Below are positions 25,991-35,514 of a stretch of 64,000 bases of DNA, piece after piece (position 1 is the stretch's first letter; every line of letters starts with the position of its first letter). The DNA is from an uncultured Bacilli bacterium. GTDB lineage: Bacteria > Bacillota_I > Bacilli_A > RF39 > UBA660. The notes beneath the pieces were generated by a model that did no database searches, was not told where the DNA came from, and saw nothing but the letters and a program-made list of their open reading frames with translations. Where the stretch lies: contig CANQZC010000002.1 in assembly GCA_947628235.1 (NCBI GenBank), positions 119,301 through 183,300 on the forward strand, read 5' to 3'. The position numbers and the translations under genes were made by a program.

Positions 25991-28117
25991 ATGGTAGAGA
26001 AGAAAAAAGAGTATGGCATTCTAGCTATGCGTCAAAGTGTTGCTTTAGGGGTATATATCTATATTCCTAAATTGGTAATATCGGGAACACTAGAAGAGAA
26101 AGATGGAAAAACAATCTTTATCGATTCGACAGGATCTCACTACCCTTTAGCGACGGAATTTTATTCTACTTCGGAAAGTCAATTAGTGATTTTAACCGTG
26201 GAGAATTTGCAGTTTCCAAAAGCACAAAATCTAACTTCTGTGGAAATCTGTTTAAAATTACAGGAACAAGCATATCGTAGACTATATCTTGGCTTCCATG
26301 ATTATGAGACCAAGAATGTTAAGATTTGTTCCTATAGTCTTTTTCATATCGACGATGAATTAGAAAAGTCTTTACGAGAAATGAATCGGGGCGAAGATAG
26401 AGAAAAAGATTTCTTAGGTAGTGCTTTAGAGGAATTTGATGGAGATGATTTAATTCCTATTACCAAAGAGGAACTAAAGAAGATTGTTCATCTTCCTAAC
26501 CTAGAAGCGATTCAAAAGAGATTGACAGAGTTAATTGATGAGAATGAATCTTTAACTGCTCATTTTTTAGAATCTGAAGAAGGTAATGATACTTTCGAAC
26601 CTTTAGATATGGAGGATTTAACAGGAGATAGAATTCTAGAATATTTCGATAAAACTTGTATTGCGGTTCGAAATGAGAGAACTCTTCTAGGAATAGAAAA
26701 AATTATTCAATATTTTACGGAAGCTTTAAAAGATATCATCGCGATTTTAGCGACCTGGGAAACAGAGGAGAAGGATATTGATATTGCTTGTGAATATGGA
26801 TTTAGTCTCATCGATGAACTTCATTTGATTTTATCATCTAATCGTATGGAGTATATTCGAAATGATCTTCTCAATATTCAAAGAACAGAAAGAATTAATA
26901 TCAAACAATTAGCGAACGTTTATGATAAATATGACAGAATCTTAAAGGAAGAAGAAAGAAAAAAGACAAAAGAAAAAGAAGCGATGCCTAAAGTAGTTCT
27001 TCCACAAGGAAAAATCCAAGCAAAAGAGATGAAGGCTTTTCTAGATCGCTTTGTTATTGGACAGGAAGAAGCAAAGAGAATGGTCATTTCTGCTTTGGTA
27101 ATGAATCAGTTATCTGAATCTCCAGAAGATAGAACATCTTGTCTTTTAGTAGGGCCAACAGGAAGTGGGAAAACATTAATCGCTGAAACTGTTAGTAAAT
27201 ATTTAGATATTCCGATTGAAATTGTGGATATTACCCAAATTACCGTCCCTGGCTATGTCGGTGGAAATCTAGAAGATGGATTATCTAGATTATTAATGAA
27301 AGCGAATGGAAACTTAGAAAAAGCCGAAGAAGGGGTTATCGTCTTTGATGAGATTGATAAAAAAGGTACTGAGAAGAATGATGATGTATCTGGAAGAGGT
27401 GTCCTTCATACCTTACTTCCTTTTATTCAAGGAACTACCTACAATGTAAAATATAATAATAAAGTCGTTCCTTTTTATACGGGAAAATTGACTGTATTCG
27501 CGACTGGGGCATTTACCGAAGTTGCCAATCAAAAACGCAAAAAGGGTAGTGGACAAGGATATCATAAAACTACGATTGGTTTTAATACCTCTTTGGAATC
27601 TCCGAAGAAGGAAGATATTGTCTATCCTATCTTAACGCCAGAAGACTTTGTAACTTATGGAAATATGCCAGATGAAATTATGGGAAGATTTACCACGATA
27701 GCGCAGTTACAAGGACAGACGAAAGAGAGTTTAAAAAGAATTCTGATTGAGGCGGAAAATAGTCCATTATTATCTGAGAAGAAGAAACTAGAAAAATTAG
27801 GAATTACTTTAGGATGGACAGAGGGATACTTAGATGCTGTTGTAGAAGAGGCTTTAAAACGAGCAACCGGCGCTAGATCTTTAAAAAGTACGATTGAAAA
27901 ATCTATTCTAGATGCGAGATGGGAAGCTATTACGAATCTAGGTACTTACTGTAGTATTATTCTAACGGAAAAAACGGTAGTGGATTCTTTAGATTGTGAA
28001 TTAATTGATCAAGAAGCGGTTTCTCATCATTTAAAAGATCTCTTAGAATCTACCTCGACGGCATCTATGAAAGTGAAAGAAAAAGTGAAAAATATCGGTG
28101 GAATCCTTAAAAAGTAA
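25991..28117 (+). CDS. ClpX-like AAA+ ATPase with a novel N-terminal region
   Basis: 708 residues, much longer than ClpX (about 420). The C-terminal 350 residues follow ClpX: Walker A GPTGSGKT (near 388), pore-loop GYVG (in VPGYVGGNLEDGL), Walker B VIVFDEID (near 450), the ClpP-docking tripeptide IGF (near 527-529, TTIGFN), and sensor 2 GARSLKS. The ClpX zinc-binding domain is missing. Instead about 340 residues precede the motor: a beta-rich start (YGILAMRQSVALGVYIYIPK), an acidic middle and a helical stretch. Probably an unfoldase with its own substrate-recognition domain, likely able to dock ClpP. Its stop lies 9 bases before the rplS promoter. Confidence 0.85.
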   Translation: MVEKKKEYGILAMRQSVALGVYIYIPKLVISGTLEEKDGKTIFIDSTGSHYPLATEFYSTSESQLVILTVENLQFPKAQNLTSVEICLKLQEQAYRRLYLGFHDYETKNVKICSYSLFHIDDELEKSLREMNRGEDREKDFLGSALEEFDGDDLIPITKEELKKIVHLPNLEAIQKRLTELIDENESLTAHFLESEEGNDTFEPLDMEDLTGDRILEYFDKTCIAVRNERTLLGIEKIIQYFTEALKDIIAILATWETEEKDIDIACEYGFSLIDELHLILSSNRMEYIRNDLLNIQRTERINIKQLANVYDKYDRILKEEERKKTKEKEAMPKVVLPQGKIQAKEMKAFLDRFVIGQEEAKRMVISALVMNQLSESPEDRTSCLLVGPTGSGKTLIAETVSKYLDIPIEIVDITQITVPGYVGGNLEDGLSRLLMKANGNLEKAEEGVIVFDEIDKKGTEKNDDVSGRGVLHTLLPFIQGTTYNVKYNNKVVPFYTGKLTVFATGAFTEVANQKRKKGSGQGYHKTTIGFNTSLESPKKEDIVYPILTPEDFVTYGNMPDEIMGRFTTIAQLQGQTKESLKRILIEAENSPLLSEKKKLEKLGITLGWTEGYLDAVVEEALKRATGARSLKSTIEKSILDARWEAITNLGTYCSIILTEKTVVDSLDCELIDQEAVSHHLKDLLESTSTASMKVKEKVKNIGGILKK

Positions 28118-28125
28118 AAAAACAC

Positions 28126-28154
28126 TTGAAAACAAAGTCATTCTATGTTAAAAT
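28126..28154 (+). promoter_or_regulatory. Sigma-A promoter of rplS
   Basis: TTGAAA, 17 bases, TAAAAT. Confidence 0.7.
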
Positions 28155-28160
28155 GAATAA

Positions 28161-28220
28161 CGATGTGATCCGCTGGAAAAGATTTTTATGATCATAATCT
28201 AGAAAAAGGAGCGTGACATT
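28161..28220 (+). ncRNA. Possible ribosomal L19 leader RNA
   Basis: A 60-base leader with nested short pairings (GATCCGCT against AGCG near the start codon; AGATT / AATCT inside) resembles the small L19 leader of Firmicutes. A covariance search would be needed to confirm. Confidence 0.4.
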
Positions 28221-28574
28221 GTGAATTTAGTAGAAAAGGTAACAAATAGTCAAATTAGAACAGACTTACCTGATTTCCAAGTAGGAGATACTGTTCGTGT
28301 TGACTTAAAAATTGAAGATGTAGACTCTAAAGGAACAAAGAAATTCAGAATTCAAGCATTTGAAGGTCTTGTTATGGCAATCAAAGGTTCTGGAGTTAGT
28401 AAAACTTTTACAGTTCGAAAAGTTTCTGGAAATGTTGGCGTAGAGAAGACATTACCTGTTCATTCACCAACAATCGACCAAATCGTAGTGGTAAGAAAAG
28501 GTAAAGTTAGAAGAGCTAAACTAGGATACATTAGAGATTTGAAGAAGACACCAAGAATTAAAGAAAGAGGATAG
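28221..28574 (+). CDS. rplS: Ribosomal protein bL19
   Basis: 117 residues, GTG start after AGGAGCG. Core bL19 motifs are FQVGDTVRVDLKI, IQAFEGLVMAIKGSGVSKTF, TVRKVSGNVGVEKTLPVHSP, then GKVRRAKLGYIRDL. It sits at the subunit interface of the large subunit. The upstream trmD/rimM partners common in Bacillota are not adjacent here. The lepB-type gene follows, as in many relatives. Confidence 0.96.
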   Translation: MNLVEKVTNSQIRTDLPDFQVGDTVRVDLKIEDVDSKGTKKFRIQAFEGLVMAIKGSGVSKTFTVRKVSGNVGVEKTLPVHSPTIDQIVVVRKGKVRRAKLGYIRDLKKTPRIKERG

Positions 28575-28575
28575 G

Positions 28576-28596
28576 GCTTAGCAATAAGCCTTATTT
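28576..28596 (+). terminator. Weak terminator-like hairpin after rplS
   Basis: 6-bp stem GGCTTA / TAAGCC with loop GCAA and tail TTATTTTG. Confidence 0.45.
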
Positions 28597-28612
28597 TGTT
28601 AATAGGTGAATT

Positions 28613-29161
28613 ATGGAAAAGAAAGAAAAAAGAAATTATGATGATCAAACGAGAATCTTTGGTTTGATGAGAGCGGCTATCCCTTATATCATGATTGCTG
28701 TGGTAGTCATTTTGATTCGGGTATTTATTGCGACACCTGTTCGTGTAGATGGTTCTTCGATGTATCCTAATTTAAAGAATGGGGAAGTTCTTATCTTAAA
28801 TAAATTAGATCATAAATATCGTCGTTTTGATATTGTTGTTGTCAATGTCGACGATACGAAGATTATTAAAAGAATCATTGGCTTACCAGGAGAATCTATT
28901 GCTTATCGGGATTGTAAACTTTATATTAATGACGAAGAGGTAGAAGATTATATTGATAGTTGTATTACAGATGATTTTTCTTTAGAAGGTCTTTATAATT
29001 ATGCCTTTATTCCAGAAGGATACTACTTTGTAATGGGAGATAATCGAAGAAATTCTTCTGATAGTAGAGATTATCGAATTGGATTAATTTCTAAGGATCA
29101 AATCGAAGGAACAACTTCCATTCGACTCTTTCCATTTAATCGAATGGGAAAATTAAAGTAA
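28613..29161 (+). CDS. lepB: Signal peptidase I
   Basis: 182 residues. One N-terminal membrane helix (about 21-40), then the type I signal peptidase core: catalytic Ser in VDGSSMYPNL, catalytic Lys in IIKRIIGLPGES, and box E GDNRRNSSDSRDYR. It removes signal peptides from exported proteins outside the membrane. The window encodes many clients (the large surface proteins at 31-48 kb). Size fits the Bacillus SipS/SipT type. Co-transcription with rplS is possible because the hairpin between them is weak. Confidence 0.96.
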   Translation: MEKKEKRNYDDQTRIFGLMRAAIPYIMIAVVVILIRVFIATPVRVDGSSMYPNLKNGEVLILNKLDHKYRRFDIVVVNVDDTKIIKRIIGLPGESIAYRDCKLYINDEEVEDYIDSCITDDFSLEGLYNYAFIPEGYYFVMGDNRRNSSDSRDYRIGLISKDQIEGTTSIRLFPFNRMGKLK

Positions 29162-29187
29162 GAATGTTTCCAAACATTCTTTTTTTT
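29161..29187 (+). terminator. Terminator of lepB
   Basis: 9-bp stem AGAATGTTT / AAACATTCT with a 2-nt gap, followed by seven Ts. Confidence 0.8.
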
Positions 29188-29212
29188 ATGATATAATGGA
29201 AACGGTGGTTTT

Positions 29213-30784
29213 ATGAATGGTGGTCGTGGAGCGAAAGGATCTATCAATGATCGACTTATCAGTATGATGTATCGTCATCGTTATAAATTAGCAGAGCAGC
29301 GTAAACGAGGATATAAAAAAGAAGATAAAACAAGACAAAAAGAATATTTACAGGCAATTCAAAATTTTGATATTGAAGATGGTGTTTTAGATTTAGATGC
29401 AGAGGATAAAGAAGTAGTAGAAGGCGCTTTTAACATTCCCGGATCTCCGGATACAGAAGCCCCTATCTCCCAAACAGAAGTCCCTTTTACAGAGCAGTAT
29501 GAAAGACAAGTCTCAGAAATCTCTACTTCCGGGGAACAACTAGAAGTAGCTAGTGAACCTATCTCAGAGACGAGAATTCAAGATGCCAGCGATAAGATGA
29601 TAGATGTTGACATAACAACAGAAAACTTTGATTTTGAACATTATGATTATTATGAAGTATTATCTCAGTATGTAGGAATTGCGGATTATCCTGAAGAAGA
29701 AATCATTGATCCAGAAAACGAGATAGAAAAAGTAGAAGATGAAGAGACAATTCTAACAGAACTTGCTGATTTTATTGAAGATAGTAAGGAATTAATTACT
29801 TCCATTAAAGAAGATATTACGGAAACATTAGAGATTGTTCCAGAGACTTATACCGATCAGCAAATGGAAGAATTACAAGAAAGATATCGTTTGATTCATA
29901 CCAAAGTAGAAATTTTAAAAGCTCAATACGATATTGTCAAAGAAAAATATGATTTCGAAGATTTTGATATTTTAGCGTCTATTGAAATGATGGCTGCCAT
30001 TGAGGATTATGAAAATAAAGCTTCTTTAGAAGAATTAGAAATGTTGGTAGATACTTGTAAGGAAGAAATTGAACAGATTGATGGCGTTATTATTGAAGAA
30101 CAAAGAAGTGTCGGCGTATTAGAAGAAATTAAACAACAAAAGAGGGAAAATGAGAAAAGAGATCAAGCCTTTGAAAAGAATAAAGAAGGCGTTATCTATC
30201 TAGATAGCTTAGAAAGAAGAATTGCTGACGAAGCAAGGGAACAAGCTCAAATTTTACAAGAATTAAATAAGAAGTTAGCAAACTTTCAAACCGAAGTACG
30301 GACGGTTACGAGAGAGGTTTATCATACGGATAGAATGTTTGGTTCTTTCTTGAGGATTGCTGCTGGAATTTTAACGGTACCATTTACTGGCAGACAGATT
30401 TTTGGAACGATGTTAGGAACGCATTTAATCAATCGTGGACTTCGTCAATTAAGAGATAGTCTCAATCCAGAATTTGTTCAAACGCAAGAAGTAAGACATC
30501 GTTATCAAGATATTGAAAGAGAAATATTAAATAGTAAAGATTATGTGAAAACGACTGCCAACTTAATTGATGATTCTCTTTATCAAATTGGTGAATTAGA
30601 AGAAGAATTTAAACTTCGTTTTAGACAATATACGAGTCTCATTCCAGAGTATAAAGAAGTAGAAAAGAAAATAGAAAGTCTAAAAACTTCTTTAGCTAAG
30701 AAAAAAGAAGAAGTGGCTAGTATGGATAAAGTATTAGACCGTCAATATGAAGAAAATAAAGTCAAAGTAAAAAGAGCTGCTTAA
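29213..30784 (+). CDS. Large acidic coiled-coil protein of unknown function
   Basis: 523 residues. Basic N-terminus (about 1-45, RLISMMYRHRYKLAEQRKRG), a low-complexity acidic linker (about 50-190), two predicted coiled-coil blocks (about 195-370 and 425-520), and a short hydrophobic stretch between them (about 380-408, FLRIAAGILTVPFTGRQIFG) that could dip into a membrane. No signal peptide. The ATG sits after GGTGGTTT, with a TATAAT 20 bases upstream. It looks like a structural or scaffold protein. I do not recognise a family. Confidence 0.75.
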   Translation: MNGGRGAKGSINDRLISMMYRHRYKLAEQRKRGYKKEDKTRQKEYLQAIQNFDIEDGVLDLDAEDKEVVEGAFNIPGSPDTEAPISQTEVPFTEQYERQVSEISTSGEQLEVASEPISETRIQDASDKMIDVDITTENFDFEHYDYYEVLSQYVGIADYPEEEIIDPENEIEKVEDEETILTELADFIEDSKELITSIKEDITETLEIVPETYTDQQMEELQERYRLIHTKVEILKAQYDIVKEKYDFEDFDILASIEMMAAIEDYENKASLEELEMLVDTCKEEIEQIDGVIIEEQRSVGVLEEIKQQKRENEKRDQAFEKNKEGVIYLDSLERRIADEAREQAQILQELNKKLANFQTEVRTVTREVYHTDRMFGSFLRIAAGILTVPFTGRQIFGTMLGTHLINRGLRQLRDSLNPEFVQTQEVRHRYQDIEREILNSKDYVKTTANLIDDSLYQIGELEEEFKLRFRQYTSLIPEYKEVEKKIESLKTSLAKKKEEVASMDKVLDRQYEENKVKVKRAA

Positions 30785-30793
30785 AAAGATTTT

Positions 30794-30820
30794 AGAAAGT
30801 AAAAATTACTTTCTTTTTTT
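30794..30820 (+). terminator. Terminator of the coiled-coil gene
   Basis: 9-bp stem AGAAAGTAA / TTACTTTCT, loop AAA, then Ts. Confidence 0.8.
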
Positions 30821-30822
30821 CT

Positions 30823-30850
30823 TTGAAAAAAGAAAAAATCGTTATATAAT
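30823..30850 (+). promoter_or_regulatory. Sigma-A promoter of the fibronectin-III-like surface gene
   Basis: TTGAAA, 16 bases, TATAAT. Confidence 0.65.
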
Positions 30851-30868
30851 GAAATAGGAGGAGGATTT

Positions 30869-33489
30869 ATGAAAAAAGGTTTTCAATTTTTAATTGCCTT
30901 TGCTGCTTTATTTGTAGGTATTAGGTTTGTAGAAGCAAAAGATTATCAATTGGATCTTATTAAAAATTCTATCGAACTAAATGTAGATACTTTAGAAGAA
31001 GTAAAGCAACAAGCAATCGATGGAACAATCTATTTGGACTTAGACATCTATTATGATGCCCTTGTTAGTGAAGAAATTTATGCAGGTGAAATACTTTCTA
31101 GTCTAAAGAAGATTGGCAAACAAACGGGGGATATCTTGGTTGTAAACTTCAAGAAGATGGTAAAACTTGCGAACTTGTCTATGTAAGTTTTCCAGAAGAG
31201 TCTAATCTTTTCGTTGAAAAAGAATTAGAGACTTCCTATGAATTAGTTTTTGATAAAAATAACAGTTCTATGGTAATTGCGCAAGATGCGGTTTATACCC
31301 CACATCGTCCTATTTCAGCAAATAATGTAACAAATAAAATTATTGCTTTAGGAACATTAAATAATGACACTACCATTTCGACGATTGGAGAAATTAGTGG
31401 AAATTTAAATTCTACAGAGAATGGAGTTTATTCTGTTAAGACAGTAGTTCCAAAATTCACTGTAGTAGCTAATAAAGACGCTACTCTTTCTGTAACGATT
31501 ACTAATCCTGTTAAGGGAGTATCTTATGAGGTTTATAAGAGTACTAGTAAAAAAGGAAAGTATAAAAAAGTAGCGACTTTAACAAGTACGAAACCAACTT
31601 ATAAAGAATCTGGTGCTGCCGTTGGAACTACTTTCTATTATAAAGTTCGAGCGATTAGAACTTTTGCTGGAAAAAAGACGACGACATCTTATTCTTCTAT
31701 TCTAAGCGCGAAAACGAAATTAGTCGCACCAACTTTAACCGTCGCATCTAAGGATAAGACAAGTATCTCTGTTAAATGGACAAAGGTAAGTGGTGCGAGT
31801 GGATATGTTGTTTATAGAAGTACTAGTAAAAATGGAAAATATAAATTAGTAAAGACAACAACATCTACTAGTTTTACGGATAAAAAATTAACAACAGGAA
31901 AGAAATATTATTATAAAGTTAGAGCTTATAAGACCGTTTCTAAAAAGAAATCTTATGGATCTTATAGTACGGTTATGAGTGATGCTCCAAAAGTAGCTGT
32001 TCCAAAAGTAAAAGTAGGAAGCTATGATTATAATATTAATAAGATTGCTATTACAAAAGTAAGTGGAGCAAGCGGATATGTTATTTATCGTAGTACAAAT
32101 CCTAATTCTGGATATAAACAAATTGCGACAACTACAAAAACAACTTATTATGATAAAAAGTTAACAACAGGAACGACTTATTATTATAAAGTAAAAGCTT
32201 ATGCCAAAGTAGGAAAGAGTAAAAAGTATGGAAATTTAACTTCTGCGATTGCTGGAGTTCCATCTTTAAAAACACCAACTTTCACTGTAGCGAATGGTGT
32301 TTCTAGAACCTCTTTAAAACTTACTGTTACGAAAGTAAATGGTGCAAGTGGATATGACATTTATCGAAAAGAAAATGAGGAATTTGTACTTTTAACTTCT
32401 ATTACCGGAACAACTTATACGGATACAGATTTAACTTTAGGAGCTACTTATGATTACCAAGTTGTTGCTTATCGTAATGTCAATGGTGAAAAAGTATATA
32501 GTAAGACAAGTGCTCCCGCATCTGCGGTGGTTACACCAGCTAAATTAAAGGTAGATCTTGGTAGAATCACTTACAATCAAATCGGTCTTTCTACTGATTT
32601 TAATGAAGTAACAGCAAGTGATGAGGCAAAAATCTCTATCTATCGAAAGGTAGGATCTAAAGGAACTGTTACATTAGTAGCAGAAGCAGATTATAAAGAG
32701 TCTTTGATTTCCTCTGATGAATTAGAACAGAAAATCCTAAACGGAGAAGTTCCTTTCAATCATATTTATGTTCTTCAAGAAAATAATCAATTATTCTATA
32801 TCGATAATGATCTTACGGTTGGTCAAACTTACTATTATCAAGTAGTAGTAACGATGAATGGAGTTGCTTCTCCAAAGAGTAGTGAGGTTTCTCATAAAGC
32901 ATATTTAGATGCTCCAACAGATATTGTTACAGTTCCACTTACTTATAAGAAAATAGGAATTGCTTTTGATTCTATCGATGGTGCTGATGGATATGAATAT
33001 TATCGCAGTACAAGTAAGAATGGAAAATATACAAAAATAGCTGATGGACCTAAATTTGTATACAATTCTTCTGGAACATTCAATAAGAAATACTATTATA
33101 AAATTCGTGCATATCGCTATGTCAATGGAAAGAAAGTTTATAGTTCTTACTCTAAAGTATTTTCATTCAAGACAGGAATTCAAGCACTAGATAAATATCC
33201 TATTACTTTAGAGGGTACTTATGGTACAGCAAAAATTAAATCCACTTCTTTCTCTGTCAAGAAGACATCTGGAAATTATGTATATTATAAGTTTAAAGTA
33301 AACTTCGATAAGACATATTCTACTCGTAAAACCAAATCTAGAATGACTGTTTATTTCTATGATGAACAAGTAAATCTTATTGAGACCTATAGTTTAACTG
33401 TTACGATTCCTAAAGGAACCAAGAAGAATTGGAGTACTACTTTCGAAATTAAACTTCCTGCGAATGCTGTATATTTTTACTTTAAATAA
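30869..33489 (+). pseudogene. Secreted fibronectin-III-like repeat protein, split by one frameshift
   Basis: Two open frames form one gene. The first (30869-31186) gives a signal peptide (GFQFLIAFAALFVGIRFVEA) and about 80 more residues. The coding sense then moves by -1 between 31102 and 31183, continuing as KEDWQTNGGYLGCKLQEDGK without a start codon into the long second frame (to 33489). That part carries at least six fn3-like modules of about 85 residues (GYVVYRSTSKNGKYKLVKTT, KKYYYKVRAYKTV) and a C-terminal beta domain. No LPXTG anchor. It is a broken gene, a programmed frameshift or a sequence error. Surface adhesion is the likely role. Confidence 0.8.
31430..33170 (+). repeat. Array of fibronectin-III-like modules
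   Basis: Modules recur about every 250-300 bases with the protein pattern GYxxYRSTSKNGKYK ... YYYKVRAY. One interrupting spacer lies around 32640-32800. Confidence 0.7.
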
Positions 33490-33494
33490 AAATG

Positions 33495-33524
33495 GAACTA
33501 TCTATTTAGATAGTTCTTTCTTTT
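33495..33524 (+). terminator. Terminator of the fibronectin-III-like gene
   Basis: 10-bp stem GAACTATCTA / TAGATAGTTC, then TTTCTTTT. Confidence 0.8.
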
Positions 33525-33589
33525 GCAAAAAACAAGATGTTTTATGATATAATCATAATAGAGGATATAAAAAATAGAAAAGAGGAGTT

Positions 33590-34156
33590 ATGGACGAATT
33601 AATCGAAGAAATTCAAAAGTATCAACCTTATAATGAACAAGAAGAAAATGATAAGAGAATTATGTTAAAAACGATTTCTCAAGTAGAAGATTCTCTAACG
33701 AGAGAAAATGAGACATTTCATTTTACTACTTCTGCATGGATAGTAAATCCTACAAGAACGAAGATTTTAATGATTTATCACAATATTTATAATTCTTGGG
33801 CATGGGTTGGAGGACATGCCGATGGCAATGCGAATTTATTAGAAGTATGTCAAAGAGAAATTCAAGAAGAAACGGGAGTTCAACACTTAAAACTTTTATC
33901 GGATGGTGTTTTTGGACTTTCGATTCAAACCGTAAAAGCACACATTCGAAAGGGAAAATATGTAAGCGCTCATCTTCATTATGATCTTCAATATCTTTTT
34001 GAAGTGAATGAAGAAGAACCTTTGATGATAAAACCAGATGAAAATAGTCAAGTTGGATGGTTAGAGGTAGATACTTTTTTAGAGAAAGTATCGGAAGAAC
34101 ATATGAAACCTATCTATCAAAAATTAATGAAAAAAGTAAAAGAAGAACAGAAGTAA
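33590..34156 (+). CDS. NUDIX hydrolase
   Basis: 188 residues. The NUDIX box GHADGNANLLEVCQREIQEETG has the REIQEE core, so activity is likely. The earlier strands TSAWIVNPTRTKILMIYHNI and the tail (QVGWLEVDTFLEKVSEEHMK) follow the family of small NUDIX proteins of Bacilli. The substrate cannot be predicted; these enzymes act on nucleoside diphosphates linked to another group. Ribosome site AGAGGAG. A TATAAT lies at 33548-33553. The malQ start follows 17 bases after its stop, so the two may be co-transcribed. Confidence 0.9.
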   Translation: MDELIEEIQKYQPYNEQEENDKRIMLKTISQVEDSLTRENETFHFTTSAWIVNPTRTKILMIYHNIYNSWAWVGGHADGNANLLEVCQREIQEETGVQHLKLLSDGVFGLSIQTVKAHIRKGKYVSAHLHYDLQYLFEVNEEEPLMIKPDENSQVGWLEVDTFLEKVSEEHMKPIYQKLMKKVKEEQK

Positions 34157-34173
34157 CAAGAAAGGAGATATTC

Positions 34174-35511
34174 ATGAAAATAGGAATTCTATTACCCATT
34201 TTTTCTTTACCAAGCGCTTATGGAATAGGAGACTTTGGTAAAGAAACTAGAGAATTTATTGATATCTTAAGTGAAAATAAAATCGATTATTGGGAGATAC
34301 TACCTATCCATGCCTGTGAAATATCTCCTTATTCGCCAAGTAGTTATTATGCTCTGAATGAAAACTTTTTATCGTTAGATCAGTTACAAGCATTGGGACT
34401 GATCAAAAAAGCAGCGCCAAGACCTAAAAAGAGTCGAATTCATTATGATAACTATAAAGAGACCTATTTTGAAGAAGCTTACCGTTCTTTTCAACCATCT
34501 TTAGAATTTTTAGAGTTTTCTAAAAAGGTAGAGATTCAAGAATATGCCAAATATCGAAGTGAAAAAACAGGAAAAGAAGAAAATTACTACCTTTTCTTAC
34601 AGTACCTTTTAGAAAAAGAATGGCAAGATTTACTTGCTTATGCACATCAAAAGAATGTTCAAATCATTGGGGATTTACCAATCTATCCAGATTTTGATTC
34701 TGCTGAAATCAAGTTTCATTCTTCCTATTATGAATTAGAAAACAGACAAAGAAAGTATGTATCTGGAGCGTCCCCTGATTATTTTAATGAAGAAGGTCAA
34801 AAGTGGGGGCATCCCCTTTATGATTTTCACAGAATGAAAGTGGATCATTATTCTTATCTTTTAAAAAGATATCAAGAATTCTTAAACCGGTTTGATAAAA
34901 TTCGTATCGATCATTTTCGAGCTTTTGATACTTACTATAAAATTCCTATTGAGAAAAGTGCGAAGGAAGGATTTTATGTCGAAGGTCCAGGAAAAGACTT
35001 CTTTGATCAGTTATTTACCTTCACTACACCAGATCGATTCTTGGTAGAAGATTTAGGCGATATTCGCAAAGAGACAGAACAGTTGCGTGATTATTATCAC
35101 TTTTGTAAGATGAAAATTATGCAATATACGATAGATTGTAAAGAGGAAAAAGATACCTATGAAGATACCGAAAATATGGTTATTTATACGGGAAATCACG
35201 ATAATCATACGATTGTTGGATGGTATCAAAACCTGTCGAAAGAAGAACAAATAGGTCTTCGAAGATTTCTTCAAGAGCAAGATTGTAGGGAAGAAGAAAT
35301 CCATCTAGCTTGCATTCATTATTGCCTAAAGAGTAAAGCAAAATATGCGATTTTTCCAGTACAAGATATCATGGGATTAGAAGATGATGCTAGAATTAAT
35401 TTACCAGGAGAAGAAGTGGAAGCTAACTGGTCTTGGAAATTACTAGATTTTGAAGAATTCCGTAAAAGTATGAAAGTATTTCAAGAATTACGAAATTTAG
35501 AGAGGAGGTAG
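34174..35511 (+). CDS. malQ: 4-alpha-glucanotransferase
   Basis: 445 residues from the ATG at 34174 (MKIGILLPIFSLPSAYGIGD) with AAAGGAG upstream; the longer frame upstream overlaps the NUDIX gene and is rejected. Glycoside hydrolase family 77: WEILPIHACEISPYSPSSYY, IIGDLPIYPDFDSAE, KIRIDHFRAFDTYY with the nucleophile Asp, FLVEDLGDI with the acid/base Glu, and YTGNHDNHTIVGWY. It transfers glucan chains in maltodextrin and glycogen metabolism. No other glycogen genes are near. Confidence 0.95.
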   Translation: MKIGILLPIFSLPSAYGIGDFGKETREFIDILSENKIDYWEILPIHACEISPYSPSSYYALNENFLSLDQLQALGLIKKAAPRPKKSRIHYDNYKETYFEEAYRSFQPSLEFLEFSKKVEIQEYAKYRSEKTGKEENYYLFLQYLLEKEWQDLLAYAHQKNVQIIGDLPIYPDFDSAEIKFHSSYYELENRQRKYVSGASPDYFNEEGQKWGHPLYDFHRMKVDHYSYLLKRYQEFLNRFDKIRIDHFRAFDTYYKIPIEKSAKEGFYVEGPGKDFFDQLFTFTTPDRFLVEDLGDIRKETEQLRDYYHFCKMKIMQYTIDCKEEKDTYEDTENMVIYTGNHDNHTIVGWYQNLSKEEQIGLRRFLQEQDCREEEIHLACIHYCLKSKAKYAIFPVQDIMGLEDDARINLPGEEVEANWSWKLLDFEEFRKSMKVFQELRNLERR

Positions 35512-35514
35512 AAA

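Noticed and set aside
31181..31187. Programmed frameshift at the end of the first fibronectin-III frame
   Set aside because: No slippery heptamer with a stimulatory hairpin is evident; a simple indel is more likely.
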